Positions 47,478 to 60,770 of a stretch of 64,000 bases of DNA are shown here, piece after piece. The position numbers and the translations under genes are program-made. Numbering within the stretch: position 1 is the stretch's first letter; every line of letters begins with the position of its first letter. The DNA is taken from assembly GCA_903933915.1 (NCBI GenBank), contig CAIZLW010000082.1:29259-93258 (forward strand), written 5' to 3'. The stretch comes from an uncultured beta proteobacterium (GTDB taxonomy: Bacteria; Pseudomonadota; Gammaproteobacteria; Burkholderiales; SG8-41). The notes beneath the pieces are model-generated. The model was not told the DNA's origin. It worked only from the letters and a program-made list of their open reading frames with translations, and ran no database searches.

Positions 47478-48326
47478 TTATCCCTTGATCCAGGTCTTGC
47501 ACGCGATCCACAGCTTGCGCAGCGGCGTCAGCGACGTGCGGTGCGTCAGCACGCGACAGCCGTCGACGCGGATTTCGTCGAGTAGTGTGCGGTAGATGGC
47601 AGCCATGATGATGCCCGGCAGTTGCGGTTTGCGTTCGGCGGCAGGCAGTTTGGCAAATGCCGCCTCATACGTGCCGAGTGCGCGTTCGACCTGCCGCAAC
47701 ATGAGTTGACGGAAGGCCTCGCTTGCCTGGGCATTCGCACTGACGTGGACGATCTGCGAGGCTTCGATGCCGGCTGCGGCGAGTTCGTCCAGCGGCAGGT
47801 AGACGCGGTTGCGCCGCGCATCCTCGCCGACGTCGCGGATGATATTGGTCAGCTGGAATGCGAGGCCGAGTTCAGCGGCGTAGTCCAGCGTGCGCTCGTC
47901 GCTATAGCCGAAAATGCGCGCCGACATCAGGCCGACCACGCCGGCGACACGATGGCAGTACAGCTTCAGCGTGTCGAAATCCGGGTAGCGGTTGTAGTCG
48001 AGGTCCATCGCCATGCCGTCGATGACGGTCATCAGCAGGTCTTCGGTAATGCCGTAGGCGTGCACGACATCGGCCAGTGCGCGCGCGACCGGGTGCTGGG
48101 CCTTGCCGGTGTAAATTCGTGCGACTTCCTCGCGCCACCACACGAGCTTGGTGCGGGCAACGCCGGGATCGGTGCATTCATCGACGATGTCATCGACTTC
48201 GCGGCAGTAGGCATACAGCGCGGTGATCGCGCGGCGGCGTTCCTTCGGCAGGAACAGGAAGCTGTAATAAAAGCTCGAGCCGCTTGCGGTGGTCTTGTCC
48301 TGGCAGTACTGATGGGGATCAATCAT
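47478..48326 (-). CDS. hpnD: Presqualene diphosphate synthase HpnD
   Basis: SSFYYSFLFLPKERRRAITALYAYCREVDDIVDE; AFQLTNIIRDVGEDARRNRVYLPLDEL. Confidence 0.93.
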   Translation of the reverse strand: MIDPHQYCQDKTTASGSSFYYSFLFLPKERRRAITALYAYCREVDDIVDECTDPGVARTKLVWWREEVARIYTGKAQHPVARALADVVHAYGITEDLLMTVIDGMAMDLDYNRYPDFDTLKLYCHRVAGVVGLMSARIFGYSDERTLDYAAELGLAFQLTNIIRDVGEDARRNRVYLPLDELAAAGIEASQIVHVSANAQASEAFRQLMLRQVERALGTYEAAFAKLPAAERKPQLPGIIMAAIYRTLLDEIRVDGCRVLTHRTSLTPLRKLWIACKTWIKG

Positions 48327-49159
48327 GACATCAGCGAGCGGAACAGCATCAGCGCCCAGTCGGGTTTGGTCAGGACGGGGCGGTGGCGGAACACGTCGCC
48401 GTGCACCGCAGTGATTTTTTCGAGGATGCGGTCGCCGCCGGCAATGATCATGCGCATTTCGAGGCCGATGCGGCCCTTCAGCACCCGGCCCAGGGGCAGG
48501 CCGGTGTATAGCAGTTCGCGTGTGCGCCGCACTTCGAAGTTCATCAGGTCCTGCCAGTTGCCGCCGGTATCGCCGGCTGCGATCTGTGCTTCGGTAACGC
48601 CGTGGCGCCGCATGTCGTTTTGCGGGAAATAGACACGGTCTTTTTGCCAGTCGATGGCCACGTCCTGCCAGAAGTTGATCAACTGCAGGCTGGTGCAGAT
48701 GGCATCGGAGTATTGCAGATTCTGTTCAGTTGCGGTGTCGTAGAGGTGCAGCAGCAGGCGGCCGACCGGGTTGGCCGAGCAACGGCAGTAGTCGAGTACG
48801 CCGGCGTAATCCGCATAGCGTTTTGTAGTGACGTCTTGGGCAAACGCCGACAGCAGGTCGTGGAACAACTGGATCGGCATGCCGTGTTCACGGATGACGT
48901 CGGCGAGGTCGGCGAACCACGGGATGCCCGGCGGCTCGTTGTGTTCGATGCGCTGCAGTTCGCGGGTGAAGGTCGCCAGTCGGGCCAGGCGCTCGGCGTC
49001 CGGCAGGTCGCCTTCGTCGGCGAAGTCGTCGGATTCGCGGGCAAAACGATAAATCAGGGCGACCGGACGCCGCAGCCGGGCTGGCAGCAAAACCGACGCA
49101 ACCGGGAAATTTTCGTAATGGTCGACGGCCACGGGATGCGGAAAAGGGAGTTCCATCAA
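48323..49159 (-). CDS. hpnC: Squalene synthase-like HpnC
   Basis: DHYENFPVASVLLPARLRRPVALIYRFARESDDFADEGD; LQLINFWQDVAIDWQKDRVYFPQNDM; overlaps hpnD. Confidence 0.92.
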   Translation of the reverse strand: MMELPFPHPVAVDHYENFPVASVLLPARLRRPVALIYRFARESDDFADEGDLPDAERLARLATFTRELQRIEHNEPPGIPWFADLADVIREHGMPIQLFHDLLSAFAQDVTTKRYADYAGVLDYCRCSANPVGRLLLHLYDTATEQNLQYSDAICTSLQLINFWQDVAIDWQKDRVYFPQNDMRRHGVTEAQIAAGDTGGNWQDLMNFEVRRTRELLYTGLPLGRVLKGRIGLEMRMIIAGGDRILEKITAVHGDVFRHRPVLTKPDWALMLFRSLMS

Positions 49160-49297
49160 GGGCTTGGCTTATTTTTCGGGTGCAGACGCCAGCCTGGGGC
49201 CTAGCTCGGTAGCAATTATATTACAATCAAAGGGTTGCAAAAGACGCCGGTGCCGGCAAATACAGCTGTTGGCGGGCCCGGCTGCCGTTGTTGCAGC

Positions 49298-49382
49298 GCG
49301 AAAGTGGCGAAATTGGTAGACGCACCAGATTTAGGTTCTGGCGCCGAAAGGCGTGTGGGTTCGAGTCCCTCCTTTCGCACCA
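49298..49382 (+). tRNA. tRNA-Leu (anticodon TAG)
   Basis: GCGAAAG...CTTTCGC acceptor, long variable arm, CCAGA-TTTAGGT-TCTGG anticodon arm, encoded CCA. Confidence 0.95.
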
Positions 49383-49416
49383 GGGCGCTACGGATTAACT
49401 CAACAGGGAATTTTCG

Positions 49417-50727
49417 ATGCAAGCGAATTTGGAAACGCTGGGATCACTCCAGCGCAAGCTGAACATTACCGTGCCGATGGCTGATATTGATGGGGAGGTT
49501 GAATCCCGCCTCAAGCGGCTGACGCGCACTGTCAAACTGGATGGATTCCGTCCCGGCAAAGTACCGTTTACGGTGGTGGTCAAGCAGTTTGGCCCGCAGG
49601 TGCGCCAGGAAGTCCTCGGTGACACCCTGCAAAAAACCTTCGGCGATGCCGTTACACAACAGAACCTGCGCGTTGCCGGTTATCCGAAGTTCGACGCGGC
49701 GCCGCCGGCCGATAACGCCAGCGATTTCAGCTACAGCGCGACCTTCGAGGTGTATCCGGAAGTGGTGGTGGGCGACGTGACCAAGGCGGCCGTGACCCGT
49801 GCGACGCTGGAAGTTTCGGAAGCGGAGATCGACAAGACGCTGGAAATCATGCGCAAGCAGCGCGTAAGTTACGAGGCAGCTGATCGCGCGGCGGAAAACG
49901 GCGACCGGGTGACCATGGATTATGTCGGCACCATCGACGACGTGGAGTTTGCCGGCGGCAAGTCCGAAGGCCAGAGCGTGGTGCTCGGCGACGGCCGTTT
50001 CCTGCCGGAGTTTGAGAAGAGTCTGCCGGGCATGAAAGCCGGCGACAGCAAGAAATTCGACCTGAAATTCCCCGATGACTACGCGGGCAAGGAAGTGGCG
50101 GGCAAGACCGCAGTGTTTGCGGTGACGGTGACGGCCGTTGCGGCGCCGAAGCTGCCGGCGATCGACGCCGAGTTTGCGAAAACCCTGGGCGTCGAGGACG
50201 GCGACCTGACCAAGATGCGCGCGGAAATCCGCGGCAACCTGGAGCGCGAGGTCAATGCGCGACTGAAGGCCAAGACCAAGGAGCGCGTGATGGACGCGCT
50301 GATGGAGGCGACCAAGATCGAAGTGCCGAAGGCGCTGGTCGACATGGAAGTGGAGCGTCTGCAGCAGATGGCGCGCCAGGATCTGGCGTCGCGCGGCATC
50401 CCGGTAAACGACAATATCCCGTTGCCGGCGGACATTTTCGAGAAGCAGGCGCAGCGCCGCGTGACCCTCGGTCTGATCCTGTCCGAGGTGGTGCGCGGGC
50501 AGAATCTGCAGGCCAAACCGGAGCAGGTGCGGGCACTGGTCGAAGAACAGGCGCAGAGTTACGAGCATCCGCAGGAAGTGGTTAAATGGTTCTACCAGTC
50601 GCCGGACCGGTTGCGTGACATCGAGTCGGTGGTGCTGGAAGAGAACGTGGTGAGCTGGGCGCTGGCGACGGCGCAGGTCAAGGATGAAGCCGTGACGTTC
50701 GACGAACTGATGGGGAATGCCAAATGA
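49417..50727 (+). CDS. tig: Trigger factor
   Basis: GFRPGKVP and FKBP-like region; gene order tig-clpP-clpX-lon. Confidence 0.96.
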   Translation: MQANLETLGSLQRKLNITVPMADIDGEVESRLKRLTRTVKLDGFRPGKVPFTVVVKQFGPQVRQEVLGDTLQKTFGDAVTQQNLRVAGYPKFDAAPPADNASDFSYSATFEVYPEVVVGDVTKAAVTRATLEVSEAEIDKTLEIMRKQRVSYEAADRAAENGDRVTMDYVGTIDDVEFAGGKSEGQSVVLGDGRFLPEFEKSLPGMKAGDSKKFDLKFPDDYAGKEVAGKTAVFAVTVTAVAAPKLPAIDAEFAKTLGVEDGDLTKMRAEIRGNLEREVNARLKAKTKERVMDALMEATKIEVPKALVDMEVERLQQMARQDLASRGIPVNDNIPLPADIFEKQAQRRVTLGLILSEVVRGQNLQAKPEQVRALVEEQAQSYEHPQEVVKWFYQSPDRLRDIESVVLEENVVSWALATAQVKDEAVTFDELMGNAK

Positions 50728-51371
50728 AGGGCTTTACCGAGCCGTACTCGATGATGCAGGAACCGCAGAATCTCGGCCTGGTGCCGATGGTCGTCGAGCA
50801 GAGCGGCCGCGGTGAACGCGCCTATGACATCTACTCGCGCCTGCTGAAGGAGCGTGTGGTGTTTCTGGTCGGCCCGGTGAACGATGTCACTGCCAATCTG
50901 ATCATTGCTCAGCTGCTGTTCCTCGAGTCGGAGAATCCGGACAAGGACATTTCCTTCTATATCAATTCTCCGGGTGGTTCGGTTTCGGCCGGCCTGGCGA
51001 TCTACGACACCATGCAGTTCATCAAGCCCGACGTCTCAACCCTTTGCGTGGGCCAGGCGGCGAGCATGGGTGCGCTGCTGCTGACCGCGGGCGCCAAGGG
51101 CAAACGCTTCTGCCTGCCCAACTCGCGAGTGATGATTCATCAGCCGATGGGCGGTTTCCAGGGGCAGGCTTCGGACATCGAAATCCATGCCAAGGAAATC
51201 CTCTACCTGAAGGTGAAACTCAACGAAATCCTCGCCAAACATTCGGGCAAGGACGTGTCGGCGATCGAAAAAGACACCGATCGCGACAACTTCCTTTCCG
51301 CCGAGCAGGCGGTAAACTACGGCCTGGTCGACAAGGTTCTGAGCAGCCGCGGTGAAGTGGCTACGGCCTGA
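50724..51371 (+). CDS. clpP: ATP-dependent Clp protease proteolytic subunit
   Basis: [66 protein letters not shown]. Confidence 0.98.
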   Translation: MKGFTEPYSMMQEPQNLGLVPMVVEQSGRGERAYDIYSRLLKERVVFLVGPVNDVTANLIIAQLLFLESENPDKDISFYINSPGGSVSAGLAIYDTMQFIKPDVSTLCVGQAASMGALLLTAGAKGKRFCLPNSRVMIHQPMGGFQGQASDIEIHAKEILYLKVKLNEILAKHSGKDVSAIEKDTDRDNFLSAEQAVNYGLVDKVLSSRGEVATA

Positions 51372-51447
51372 TCGGAGCCGGAGCAGGGTTGGGAATTATT
51401 GAGGCTACGGGCGGTCACATCGAAACAGTTAACAAAGGGTTGCGGGC

Positions 51448-52716
51448 ATGACGGAAAAAGTGAGCGGTGAAAAGTTGTTGTACTGCTCGTTCTGCGGCAA
51501 GAGCCAGCACGAAGTGCGCAAGCTCATCGCGGGGCCGTCGGTGTTCATCTGTGACGAGTGTATCGAGCTCTGCAACGACATCATCCGCGAGGAAACCCAG
51601 GGCGGCGACGCCGCTAAGGGCGCCAAGTCCGACCTGCCGGTGCCGCATGAGATCCGCGACATCCTCAATCAGTACGTGATTGGCCAGGAAACCGCCAAGA
51701 AGATCCTGTCGGTGGCGGTCTACAACCACTACAAACGCCTGCGCAGCGTCGGCAAGAACGACGACGTTGAACTGGCGAAGTCGAACATTCTGCTGGTCGG
51801 GCCGACCGGCTCGGGCAAGACGCTGCTCGCACAGACTCTGGCGCGGCTGCTCAATGTGCCCTTCGTGATGGCGGATGCGACGACGCTGACCGAAGCCGGT
51901 TATGTCGGTGAGGACGTCGAAAACATCATCCAGAAGCTGCTGCAGAAGTGCGACTACGACGTTGATAAGGCGCAGCGCGGCATTGTTTACATCGACGAGA
52001 TCGACAAGATTTCGCGCAAGTCGGACAACCCGTCGATCACCCGTGACGTGTCGGGTGAGGGCGTGCAGCAGGCACTGCTGAAGCTGATTGAGGGTACCAC
52101 CGCCTCGGTGCCTCCGCAGGGCGGCCGCAAGCATCCGAACCAGGAATTCGTGCAGGTCGACACCACCAACATCCTGTTCATCTGCGGCGGCGCTTTTGAC
52201 GGCCTCGACAAGGTCATTCGCGCGCGCTCCGAGAAGAGCGGCATCGGTTTTGGTGCGGACGTGCGCAGCAAGGACAATCGTCGTGATACCGCGATGGTGC
52301 TGCGCGACTGCCAGCCGGAAGACCTGATCAAGTTCGGCCTGATCCCGGAATTCGTCGGCCGCCTGCCGGTAGTGGCGACGCTGGCCGAGCTGGACGAGAC
52401 CGCGCTGATCGAAATCCTGACGCAGCCGAAAAACGCGCTGCTCAAGCAGTTCCAGAAAATGTTCAGCATGGAAGGCGTCGAGCTGGAAGTGCGTGACGGC
52501 GCGCTGAAGGCGATTTCGCGCAAGGCGATGCAACGCAAGACCGGCGCGCGCGGCCTGCGCTCGATTCTCGAGCACACGCTGCTGAACACGATGTTCGACC
52601 TGCCGTCGATGGAAAATGTCGTCAAAGTTGTTGTCGACGAAGGCACCATCACCAGCGACGCAGCACCGTTGCTCATCTACTCGGACCAGCCCAAAGTTGC
52701 CGGATCAACCGTCTGA
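51448..52716 (+). CDS. clpX: ATP-dependent Clp protease ATP-binding subunit
   Basis: Zinc-finger [30 protein letters not shown]; Walker A GPTGSGKT. Confidence 0.98.
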   Translation: MTEKVSGEKLLYCSFCGKSQHEVRKLIAGPSVFICDECIELCNDIIREETQGGDAAKGAKSDLPVPHEIRDILNQYVIGQETAKKILSVAVYNHYKRLRSVGKNDDVELAKSNILLVGPTGSGKTLLAQTLARLLNVPFVMADATTLTEAGYVGEDVENIIQKLLQKCDYDVDKAQRGIVYIDEIDKISRKSDNPSITRDVSGEGVQQALLKLIEGTTASVPPQGGRKHPNQEFVQVDTTNILFICGGAFDGLDKVIRARSEKSGIGFGADVRSKDNRRDTAMVLRDCQPEDLIKFGLIPEFVGRLPVVATLAELDETALIEILTQPKNALLKQFQKMFSMEGVELEVRDGALKAISRKAMQRKTGARGLRSILEHTLLNTMFDLPSMENVVKVVVDEGTITSDAAPLLIYSDQPKVAGSTV

Positions 52717-52816
52717 CCGGAAGTGGGTGCTCCAGGCCCGCACAGCAGTTCTGATATCCGGCACTGACGGCATGGGAGCGGTTTCCCCGCTTTCGTGGGA
52801 TGATTTGCGTGCGGCG

Positions 52817-52844
52817 CTTGATTTACCGGCGTCTGCCCCAAGCT
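52817..52844 (+). promoter_or_regulatory. Candidate sigma-32 heat-shock promoter for lon
   Basis: CTTGAT-N13-CCCCAAGCT matches CTTGAA-N11-16-CCCCATNT closely, about 30 nt before the lon ATG. Confidence 0.6.
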
Positions 52845-52875
52845 CCAATTATGTTGAAACTCTCAGGTGACCCCG

Positions 52876-55284
<2,409 letters not shown>

Positions 55285-55365
55285 GCCTTCAAAGCTGGAA
55301 ATCGGGGCTGGATTGGGCTACAATCCGGCCCTTTGTTTCACAGGGCATTGCGGCTAAAGAGGCGG

Positions 55366-55441
55366 GGGTGCTTAGCTCAGCTGGTAGAGCGTCGCCCTTA
55401 CAAGGCGAATGTCGGCGGTTCGATCCCGTCAGCACCCACCA
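55366..55441 (+). tRNA. tRNA-Val (anticodon TAC)
   Basis: GGGTGCT...AGCACCC acceptor, CGCCCTTACAAGGCG anticodon arm, encoded CCA. Confidence 0.95.
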
Positions 55442-55505
55442 GCAGCACCGCAATACGAAGTAATTACGAAGCAATACGAAGCAATACCAAATACGGCAGC
55501 AAATT

Positions 55506-55582
55506 GGAGTGGTAGTTCAGTTGGTTAGAATACCGGCCTGTCACGCCGGGGGTCGCGGGTTCGAGTCCCGTCCACTCCGCCA
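55506..55582 (+). tRNA. tRNA-Asp (anticodon GTC)
   Basis: GGAGTGG...CCACTCC acceptor, CCGGCCTGTCACGCCGG anticodon arm, encoded CCA. Confidence 0.95.
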
Positions 55583-55590
55583 ACATTAGA

Positions 55591-55619
55591 AAAAAAGGCG
55601 AACCGTGTTCGCCTTTTTT
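55591..55619 (+). terminator. Rho-independent terminator after the tRNA pair
   Basis: AAAAAAGGCGAAC-CGT-GTTCGCCTTTTTT. Confidence 0.9.
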
Positions 55620-55659
55620 GTTATCCGCGCACTGGATGCGCGATCCTGGAGAGAGAGCC

Positions 55660-57597
55660 ATGTACGATTTTGTATATAAAAACAAACGGCTGATGCAACT
55701 GATGCTGGCGTTGATCGTGCTGCCGTTCGCCTTTTTCGGCATCGATTCCTATTTTCAGGGCGGTAGCGGCGCCAACAGTGTCGCGACGGTCGGCGACTAC
55801 CGCATTACCCAGGAAGAGTTCTCGCAGGCGCTGCGCGAGCGCCAGGATGCGCTGCAGCGGATGGCCGGCGGCCGCGTCGATCCGGCGATGCTTGACAGCA
55901 ACGAGCTGCGCTTTGCGGTGCTTGACAACCTGGTGCAGCAGCGACTGCTGTTTGAACGCGCCGCAAAGGCCGGGCTGGTGATTACCGACCGCCAGATTCA
56001 GGATATCGTTGCCGGCGTCGAAGCATTCAAAGTCGACGGCAAGTTTTCCCTTGAGCGTTATGAGGAGTTGCTCAAGGCGCAGTCGATGACCCCGCTGATT
56101 TTCGAGCAGCGCATACGCCAGGACATGATCAGCGAACACGCTGCCTATCCGTACGCCGCGTCGTCATTCGTGTCGCGCTCGGAAGCGGCCAATCTGCTGC
56201 GCATTTCCGAGCAGCAGCGCGAAGTCAGTTATTTCACGCTGGCAGCGGACCGTTTCCTGCCGCAGGTCAAGCTGGAAGCCGATGCAGTCAAAAAATATTA
56301 TGACGGCCACCAGGACGAGTTCCGCGTGCCCGAGCAGGTACGCATTGAATTTGTCTTGCTCAGTGGTGAAGCGATTCTGGCGCAGATCCAGCCGTTGGCG
56401 GCGGACGTGCGCAAGGCCTACGACGAAAACATGAAGCGTTTCGAGGTCAAGGAAGCGCGCCAGGCCAGTCATATCCTGTTCGCTGCTGATGGCAACGCGG
56501 AGGCCAAGAAAAAAGCCAAAGCCAAGGCGGATGAAATCTATGCGCAGGTAAAAAAGAACCCGAAGGATTTCGCCGCTCTGGCAAAACAGCATTCGCAGGA
56601 TCCGGGCTCGGCCGCCAACGGCGGTGATCTGGGTTTCTTCGAGCGTGGTTCGATGGTCAAGGCTTTTGATGACGTGGTGTTCACGATGAAGGCAGGCGAT
56701 ATTTCGCAGCCGGTGGAAACCGAGTTCGGTTACCACATCATCCGGCTCACCAACGTGCGCGGCGGCAAGGCGAAGTCTTTCGAGGAAGCGCGCGCGGAAA
56801 TCGAGGTCGACCTGAAGAAACAGCAGGCCGGCCGCAAGTTTGCCGAAATATCGGAGAGTTTCAGTACCACGCTGTTTGAGCAGTCGGACAGCCTGAAACC
56901 CGCAGCCGATCTGATCAAGGCTGTGCCGCAGAAAAGCGGCTGGATTTCCCGCAACGGTGGCGACAGCCCGCTGCTGTCCAATCCGAAGCTGTTGAAGGCG
57001 ATTTTCTCGGACGATGTTCTGAACAACAAACGCAACAGTGAAGCGATCGAACTGGCGCCGGGGGTGTTGATGGCGGCGCGGGTGATCGAGCACAAACCCT
57101 CGGTGGTGCAGCCGTTCGAGCAAATCAGTGCGGCGCTGACCAAAAAGCTGACCCTGCAACAGGCCGGCCAGTTGGCGGCGCAGGATGGCCGCGCCCGCCT
57201 GACCGCGCTGCGAGAAGATAAAGATGCGGGTAAAGATGCCGGTAAGGATGCGGGAAGAGATGCGGGCAAAAACGCCCAGATGGCATGGAGCGCGCCGCTG
57301 CTGGTCAGTCGCGGTGACCCGAAGGAGGTGCCGGTTGACGCCTTGCGCCAGGCGTTCAAGACGGATGTCAGCAAAGTGCCGGCCTACGCCGGTGTCGAGA
57401 TTGCCGGCGGCGCCTATATGCTGGTGCGCATCAGCAAGGTTCTGGACGCTGCGGAAGGCGCCAAGGACAAGCAGAACGCCATCGCCCAGACCCTGCGCCA
57501 GGTGGCGGGGCAGTCCGAGCTGGCGGCTTATCTCGCCAGCCTGAAACAGAAATCGGATGTGAAAATCCGCAAGGATCAGGTCGAGAAAAAGTCCTGA
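55660..57597 (+). CDS. ppiD: PpiD-like SurA N-terminal peptidyl-prolyl isomerase
   Basis: MYDFVYKNKRLMQLMLALIVLPFAFFGIDSYFQ anchor; parvulin region ARQASHILFAADG...FAALAKQHSQDPGSAANGGDLGFFERGSMV. Confidence 0.94.
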   Translation: MYDFVYKNKRLMQLMLALIVLPFAFFGIDSYFQGGSGANSVATVGDYRITQEEFSQALRERQDALQRMAGGRVDPAMLDSNELRFAVLDNLVQQRLLFERAAKAGLVITDRQIQDIVAGVEAFKVDGKFSLERYEELLKAQSMTPLIFEQRIRQDMISEHAAYPYAASSFVSRSEAANLLRISEQQREVSYFTLAADRFLPQVKLEADAVKKYYDGHQDEFRVPEQVRIEFVLLSGEAILAQIQPLAADVRKAYDENMKRFEVKEARQASHILFAADGNAEAKKKAKAKADEIYAQVKKNPKDFAALAKQHSQDPGSAANGGDLGFFERGSMVKAFDDVVFTMKAGDISQPVETEFGYHIIRLTNVRGGKAKSFEEARAEIEVDLKKQQAGRKFAEISESFSTTLFEQSDSLKPAADLIKAVPQKSGWISRNGGDSPLLSNPKLLKAIFSDDVLNNKRNSEAIELAPGVLMAARVIEHKPSVVQPFEQISAALTKKLTLQQAGQLAAQDGRARLTALREDKDAGKDAGKDAGRDAGKNAQMAWSAPLLVSRGDPKEVPVDALRQAFKTDVSKVPAYAGVEIAGGAYMLVRISKVLDAAEGAKDKQNAIAQTLRQVAGQSELAAYLASLKQKSDVKIRKDQVEKKS

Positions 57598-57623
57598 CCG
57601 GCCTTACCGGTTGGCGCCAATAG

Positions 57624-57652
57624 AAAGGGCGACTCTTTGAGTCGCCCTTTTT
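57624..57652. terminator. Rho-independent terminator between convergent ppiD and fabI
   Basis: AAAGGGCGACTCTTTGAGTCGCCCTTTTTG. Confidence 0.85.
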
Positions 57653-57676
57653 GTCATGGTGCGCCGGTCTGCGCTG

Positions 57677-58462
57677 TTATTCGCGCATGCCGCCGACGGT
57701 GGTATTAAAGCCGCTGTCGACGTAGGTGATTTCCCCGGTAATGCCCGCCGCCAAATCGGAGAGCAGGAAGGCCGCTACATTGCCGACATCGTCGATGGTG
57801 ACACTGCGCCGCATCGGCGCGTTTTCTTCAACGTATTTGAGGATCTTGCCGAAATCGCCGATGCCGGCTGCAGCCAGGGTCTTGATCGGACCCGCCGAGA
57901 CGCCATTGACGCGGATGCCTTGCGGACCCAGGTTGGTCGCCAGATAGCGCACGCAGGCTTCCAGGCTGGCTTTGGCCAGGCCCATGACGTTGTAATGCGG
58001 CACGGTGCGTTTGGCGCCAAGATAGCTCAGCGTGAGCAGGGCGCCCTGGCGTCCCGCCATCAGCGGCACTGCGCCCTTGGCCAGCGCGGCAAAGCTGTAG
58101 CTGCTGATGTCGTGGGCCATTTTGAAGGCGTCGCGGGTCAGGCCGTCGAGGAACTCGCCTTTTAGCGCTTCACGCGGCGCAAAGGCGATGGAATGTACCA
58201 CGCCGTCCATATGGCCCCATTCCCCCTTCAGTGACGAGAACAGCGCGTCGATCTGCTCGTCCTGGCTGACGTCGCAGGGCAGCACCGGCACAGTGCCGAA
58301 ATCGGATGCGAGTTTCTGCACCCGCTCGCGGATGTCCTCGCTCTGGTAGGTAAAGGCCAATTGCGCGCCCTCGCGGTGCGCCGCCTTGGCGATGCCGTAG
58401 GCGATGGAGCGGCTGGAGAGCAGGCCGGTGATCAGGATCTTCTTGTCTTGCAGGAAAGCCAT
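57677..58462 (-). CDS. fabI: Enoyl-[acyl-carrier-protein] reductase (NADH)
   Basis: [61 protein letters not shown]. Confidence 0.97.
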   Translation of the reverse strand: MAFLQDKKILITGLLSSRSIAYGIAKAAHREGAQLAFTYQSEDIRERVQKLASDFGTVPVLPCDVSQDEQIDALFSSLKGEWGHMDGVVHSIAFAPREALKGEFLDGLTRDAFKMAHDISSYSFAALAKGAVPLMAGRQGALLTLSYLGAKRTVPHYNVMGLAKASLEACVRYLATNLGPQGIRVNGVSAGPIKTLAAAGIGDFGKILKYVEENAPMRRSVTIDDVGNVAAFLLSDLAAGITGEITYVDSGFNTTVGGMRE

Positions 58463-58556
58463 GGTGTTCCCTTAGCGTAACGAATCAGAATGGAGCAGAC
58501 GCGGGGCGATTATAACCAGAAGCCGCGCCCGCCAATATCGGCTACACTTTTGCGCG

Positions 58557-60770
58557 ATGACTTCGCTTCGTTACCGCCTGCCGCTGATTGTTCCGCTGTT
58601 CGCCCCGCTGTTAGTACTGATCATGGCCGCGGGCTGCAGCGGATCACCCTGGAATGACCCCTATCCGGCGGCGGAAGCGGGTTCGAATACGCTCTACACC
58701 TCGTTTGCCGAGCGTCCCAAACATCTGGATCCGGTGCAGTCGTATGCCGAGAACGAATTTGCATTCATCGCCAACATCTACCAGCCGCCGCTGCAGTACC
58801 ACTATCTCAAGCGGCCGTATGAACTGATCCCGTTCGGCGCCGAGGTGGTGCCGAAGCCGGTTTATCTGGATGCCGCAGGCCGCAGGTTGCAGGATCACGC
58901 GCCTGCAGAGCGCGTGGCGTTCAGTGAATACGTGATTGCAGTGAAAAAAGGCGTGCTTTATCAACCGCATCCGGCGCTGGCCGTGGATGAAGCGGGAAAG
59001 CCGCGTTATCACGCGCTGAGTGTGGCCGATCTGCGCGGCATCGACACGCTGGGCGACTTTAAACATACCGGTACCCGCGAACTGGTCGCTGCGGACTATG
59101 TGCACCAGATCAAACGCCTGGCGCATCCGCGGCTGCATTCGCCGATCCTGCAATTGATGACCGAGTATGTGGTCGGGTTGAAGGAGTTGGCGGGCGATCT
59201 GGCCAAGTCTGCCGCCGGTCTGCCCGAACATGCGTTCATTGATCTCGCACCGTACCAGCTGTCCGGAGTGCGCGTCATCGACCGTCATACCTATGCCGTG
59301 CGCGTGCGCGGCAAATATCCGCAGTTCGCCTACTGGCTGGCGATGCCGTTTTTTGCGCCGGTGCCGCCGGAAGCCGATCGCTTCTACGGCCAGCCGGGAT
59401 TGACGCAGAAGAACATCACGCTCGACTGGTATCCCGTGGGCACGGGGCCGTACATGCTGACGGTGAATAATCCGAACCGGCAGATGGTGCTGGAGCGCAA
59501 TCCGAACTACCGCGGCGAAACCTATCCGGTCGAAGGCGAGCCCGGCGACGCCGAGCGCGGCCTGCTGCAGGACGCCGGCAAACCGCTGCCGTTCATCAAC
59601 CGTGTCGTGTTCAGTCTGGAGAAGGAGCAGATTCCGTATTGGAACAAGTTCCTGCAGGGGTATTACGACGCATCGGGTATTGCTTCAGATACTTTTGATC
59701 AGGCTGTACAGTTTTCGGGGCAGGGCGATGTCACGCTGTCGGAAGACATGGCGAAACGCGGCATCAGTCTGCAGACCTCGCTGGCGACCAGCGTGTTCTA
59801 TCTGGGTTTCAACATGCTGGATCCGCTGGTCGGCGACCAGGGTGACGAACCCATGCGTGAAAAAGCGCGCAAGCTGCGACTCGCCGTATCGATGGCGATC
59901 GACCAGGAAGAATTCATTTCGATATTCCGCAACGGCCGCGGCGTGCCGTCGCACGGCCCGGTGCCGCCGGGCATATTCGGTTATCGCGACGCCGATGCCG
60001 CCGGCATCAATCCCTATGTGTACGAATGGCGCGAGGGCGAGGCGCGGCGCAAAAGCATAGACCAGGCCAAACAGTTGCTGGCCGAAGCCGGGTATCCGAA
60101 CGGCCGTGACGCCAAAAGCGGCCAGCCGCTGCTGCTGCATCTGGATACCACGTCCAGCGGCGCCGACAGCAAGGCGCGTCTCGACTGGTATATCAACCAG
60201 TTCGCCAAGCTGGGCATCCAGTTGGTGATCCGCGCCACCGATTTCAACCGGCTGCAGGACAAACTGCGCCGCGGTACCGCGCAGCTGTTTTTTATGGGAT
60301 GGAACGCCGATTATCCGGACCCCGAGAATTTCCTGTTCCTGTTTCATGGACCGCAGTCGCGCGCGAAAACGCAGGGAGAGAACGCGTCCAACTACAGCAA
60401 TCCCGAATTCGACCGTCTGTTCGAGCGCATGAAACACATGCCCAACGGCGCGGAACGACAGGCGATCATCGACCGCATGATCGCCTTGTTGCGCCATGAT
60501 GCCCCCTGGGTATGGAGTTTTTTTCCGAAGGACTACACGCTGCATCACGGCTGGGTGCATAACCGCAAGCCCAACCAGATCGCCAACAACAGTCTCAAAT
60601 ATCAGCGTCTGGAGCCGGCGCTGCGTGCGCAGCAGCGCCGCGCCTGGAATGCGCCGGTGCTGTGGCCGTTGGCGCTGGTCGCCATCGTGCTGGGGCTCGG
60701 TGCGTGGCCGGCAGTATCCGCATACCGCCGGCGTGAGCGGCTTACCGCAGTGTCCGGGGAGCGCGCATGA
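58557..60770 (+). CDS. Peptide ABC transporter substrate-binding protein (family 5)
   Basis: Lipoprotein-like LIMAAGCSGS; TSFAERPKHLDPVQSYAENEFAFIANIYQPPLQYHY. Confidence 0.92.
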   Translation: MTSLRYRLPLIVPLFAPLLVLIMAAGCSGSPWNDPYPAAEAGSNTLYTSFAERPKHLDPVQSYAENEFAFIANIYQPPLQYHYLKRPYELIPFGAEVVPKPVYLDAAGRRLQDHAPAERVAFSEYVIAVKKGVLYQPHPALAVDEAGKPRYHALSVADLRGIDTLGDFKHTGTRELVAADYVHQIKRLAHPRLHSPILQLMTEYVVGLKELAGDLAKSAAGLPEHAFIDLAPYQLSGVRVIDRHTYAVRVRGKYPQFAYWLAMPFFAPVPPEADRFYGQPGLTQKNITLDWYPVGTGPYMLTVNNPNRQMVLERNPNYRGETYPVEGEPGDAERGLLQDAGKPLPFINRVVFSLEKEQIPYWNKFLQGYYDASGIASDTFDQAVQFSGQGDVTLSEDMAKRGISLQTSLATSVFYLGFNMLDPLVGDQGDEPMREKARKLRLAVSMAIDQEEFISIFRNGRGVPSHGPVPPGIFGYRDADAAGINPYVYEWREGEARRKSIDQAKQLLAEAGYPNGRDAKSGQPLLLHLDTTSSGADSKARLDWYINQFAKLGIQLVIRATDFNRLQDKLRRGTAQLFFMGWNADYPDPENFLFLFHGPQSRAKTQGENASNYSNPEFDRLFERMKHMPNGAERQAIIDRMIALLRHDAPWVWSFFPKDYTLHHGWVHNRKPNQIANNSLKYQRLEPALRAQQRRAWNAPVLWPLALVAIVLGLGAWPAVSAYRRRERLTAVSGERA

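Noticed and set aside
57220-57275. GGTAAAGATGC-type repeats as a possible regulatory repeat
   Set aside because: They encode the DAGKDAGKDAGRDAGK linker inside ppiD; simple in-frame slippage is sufficient.
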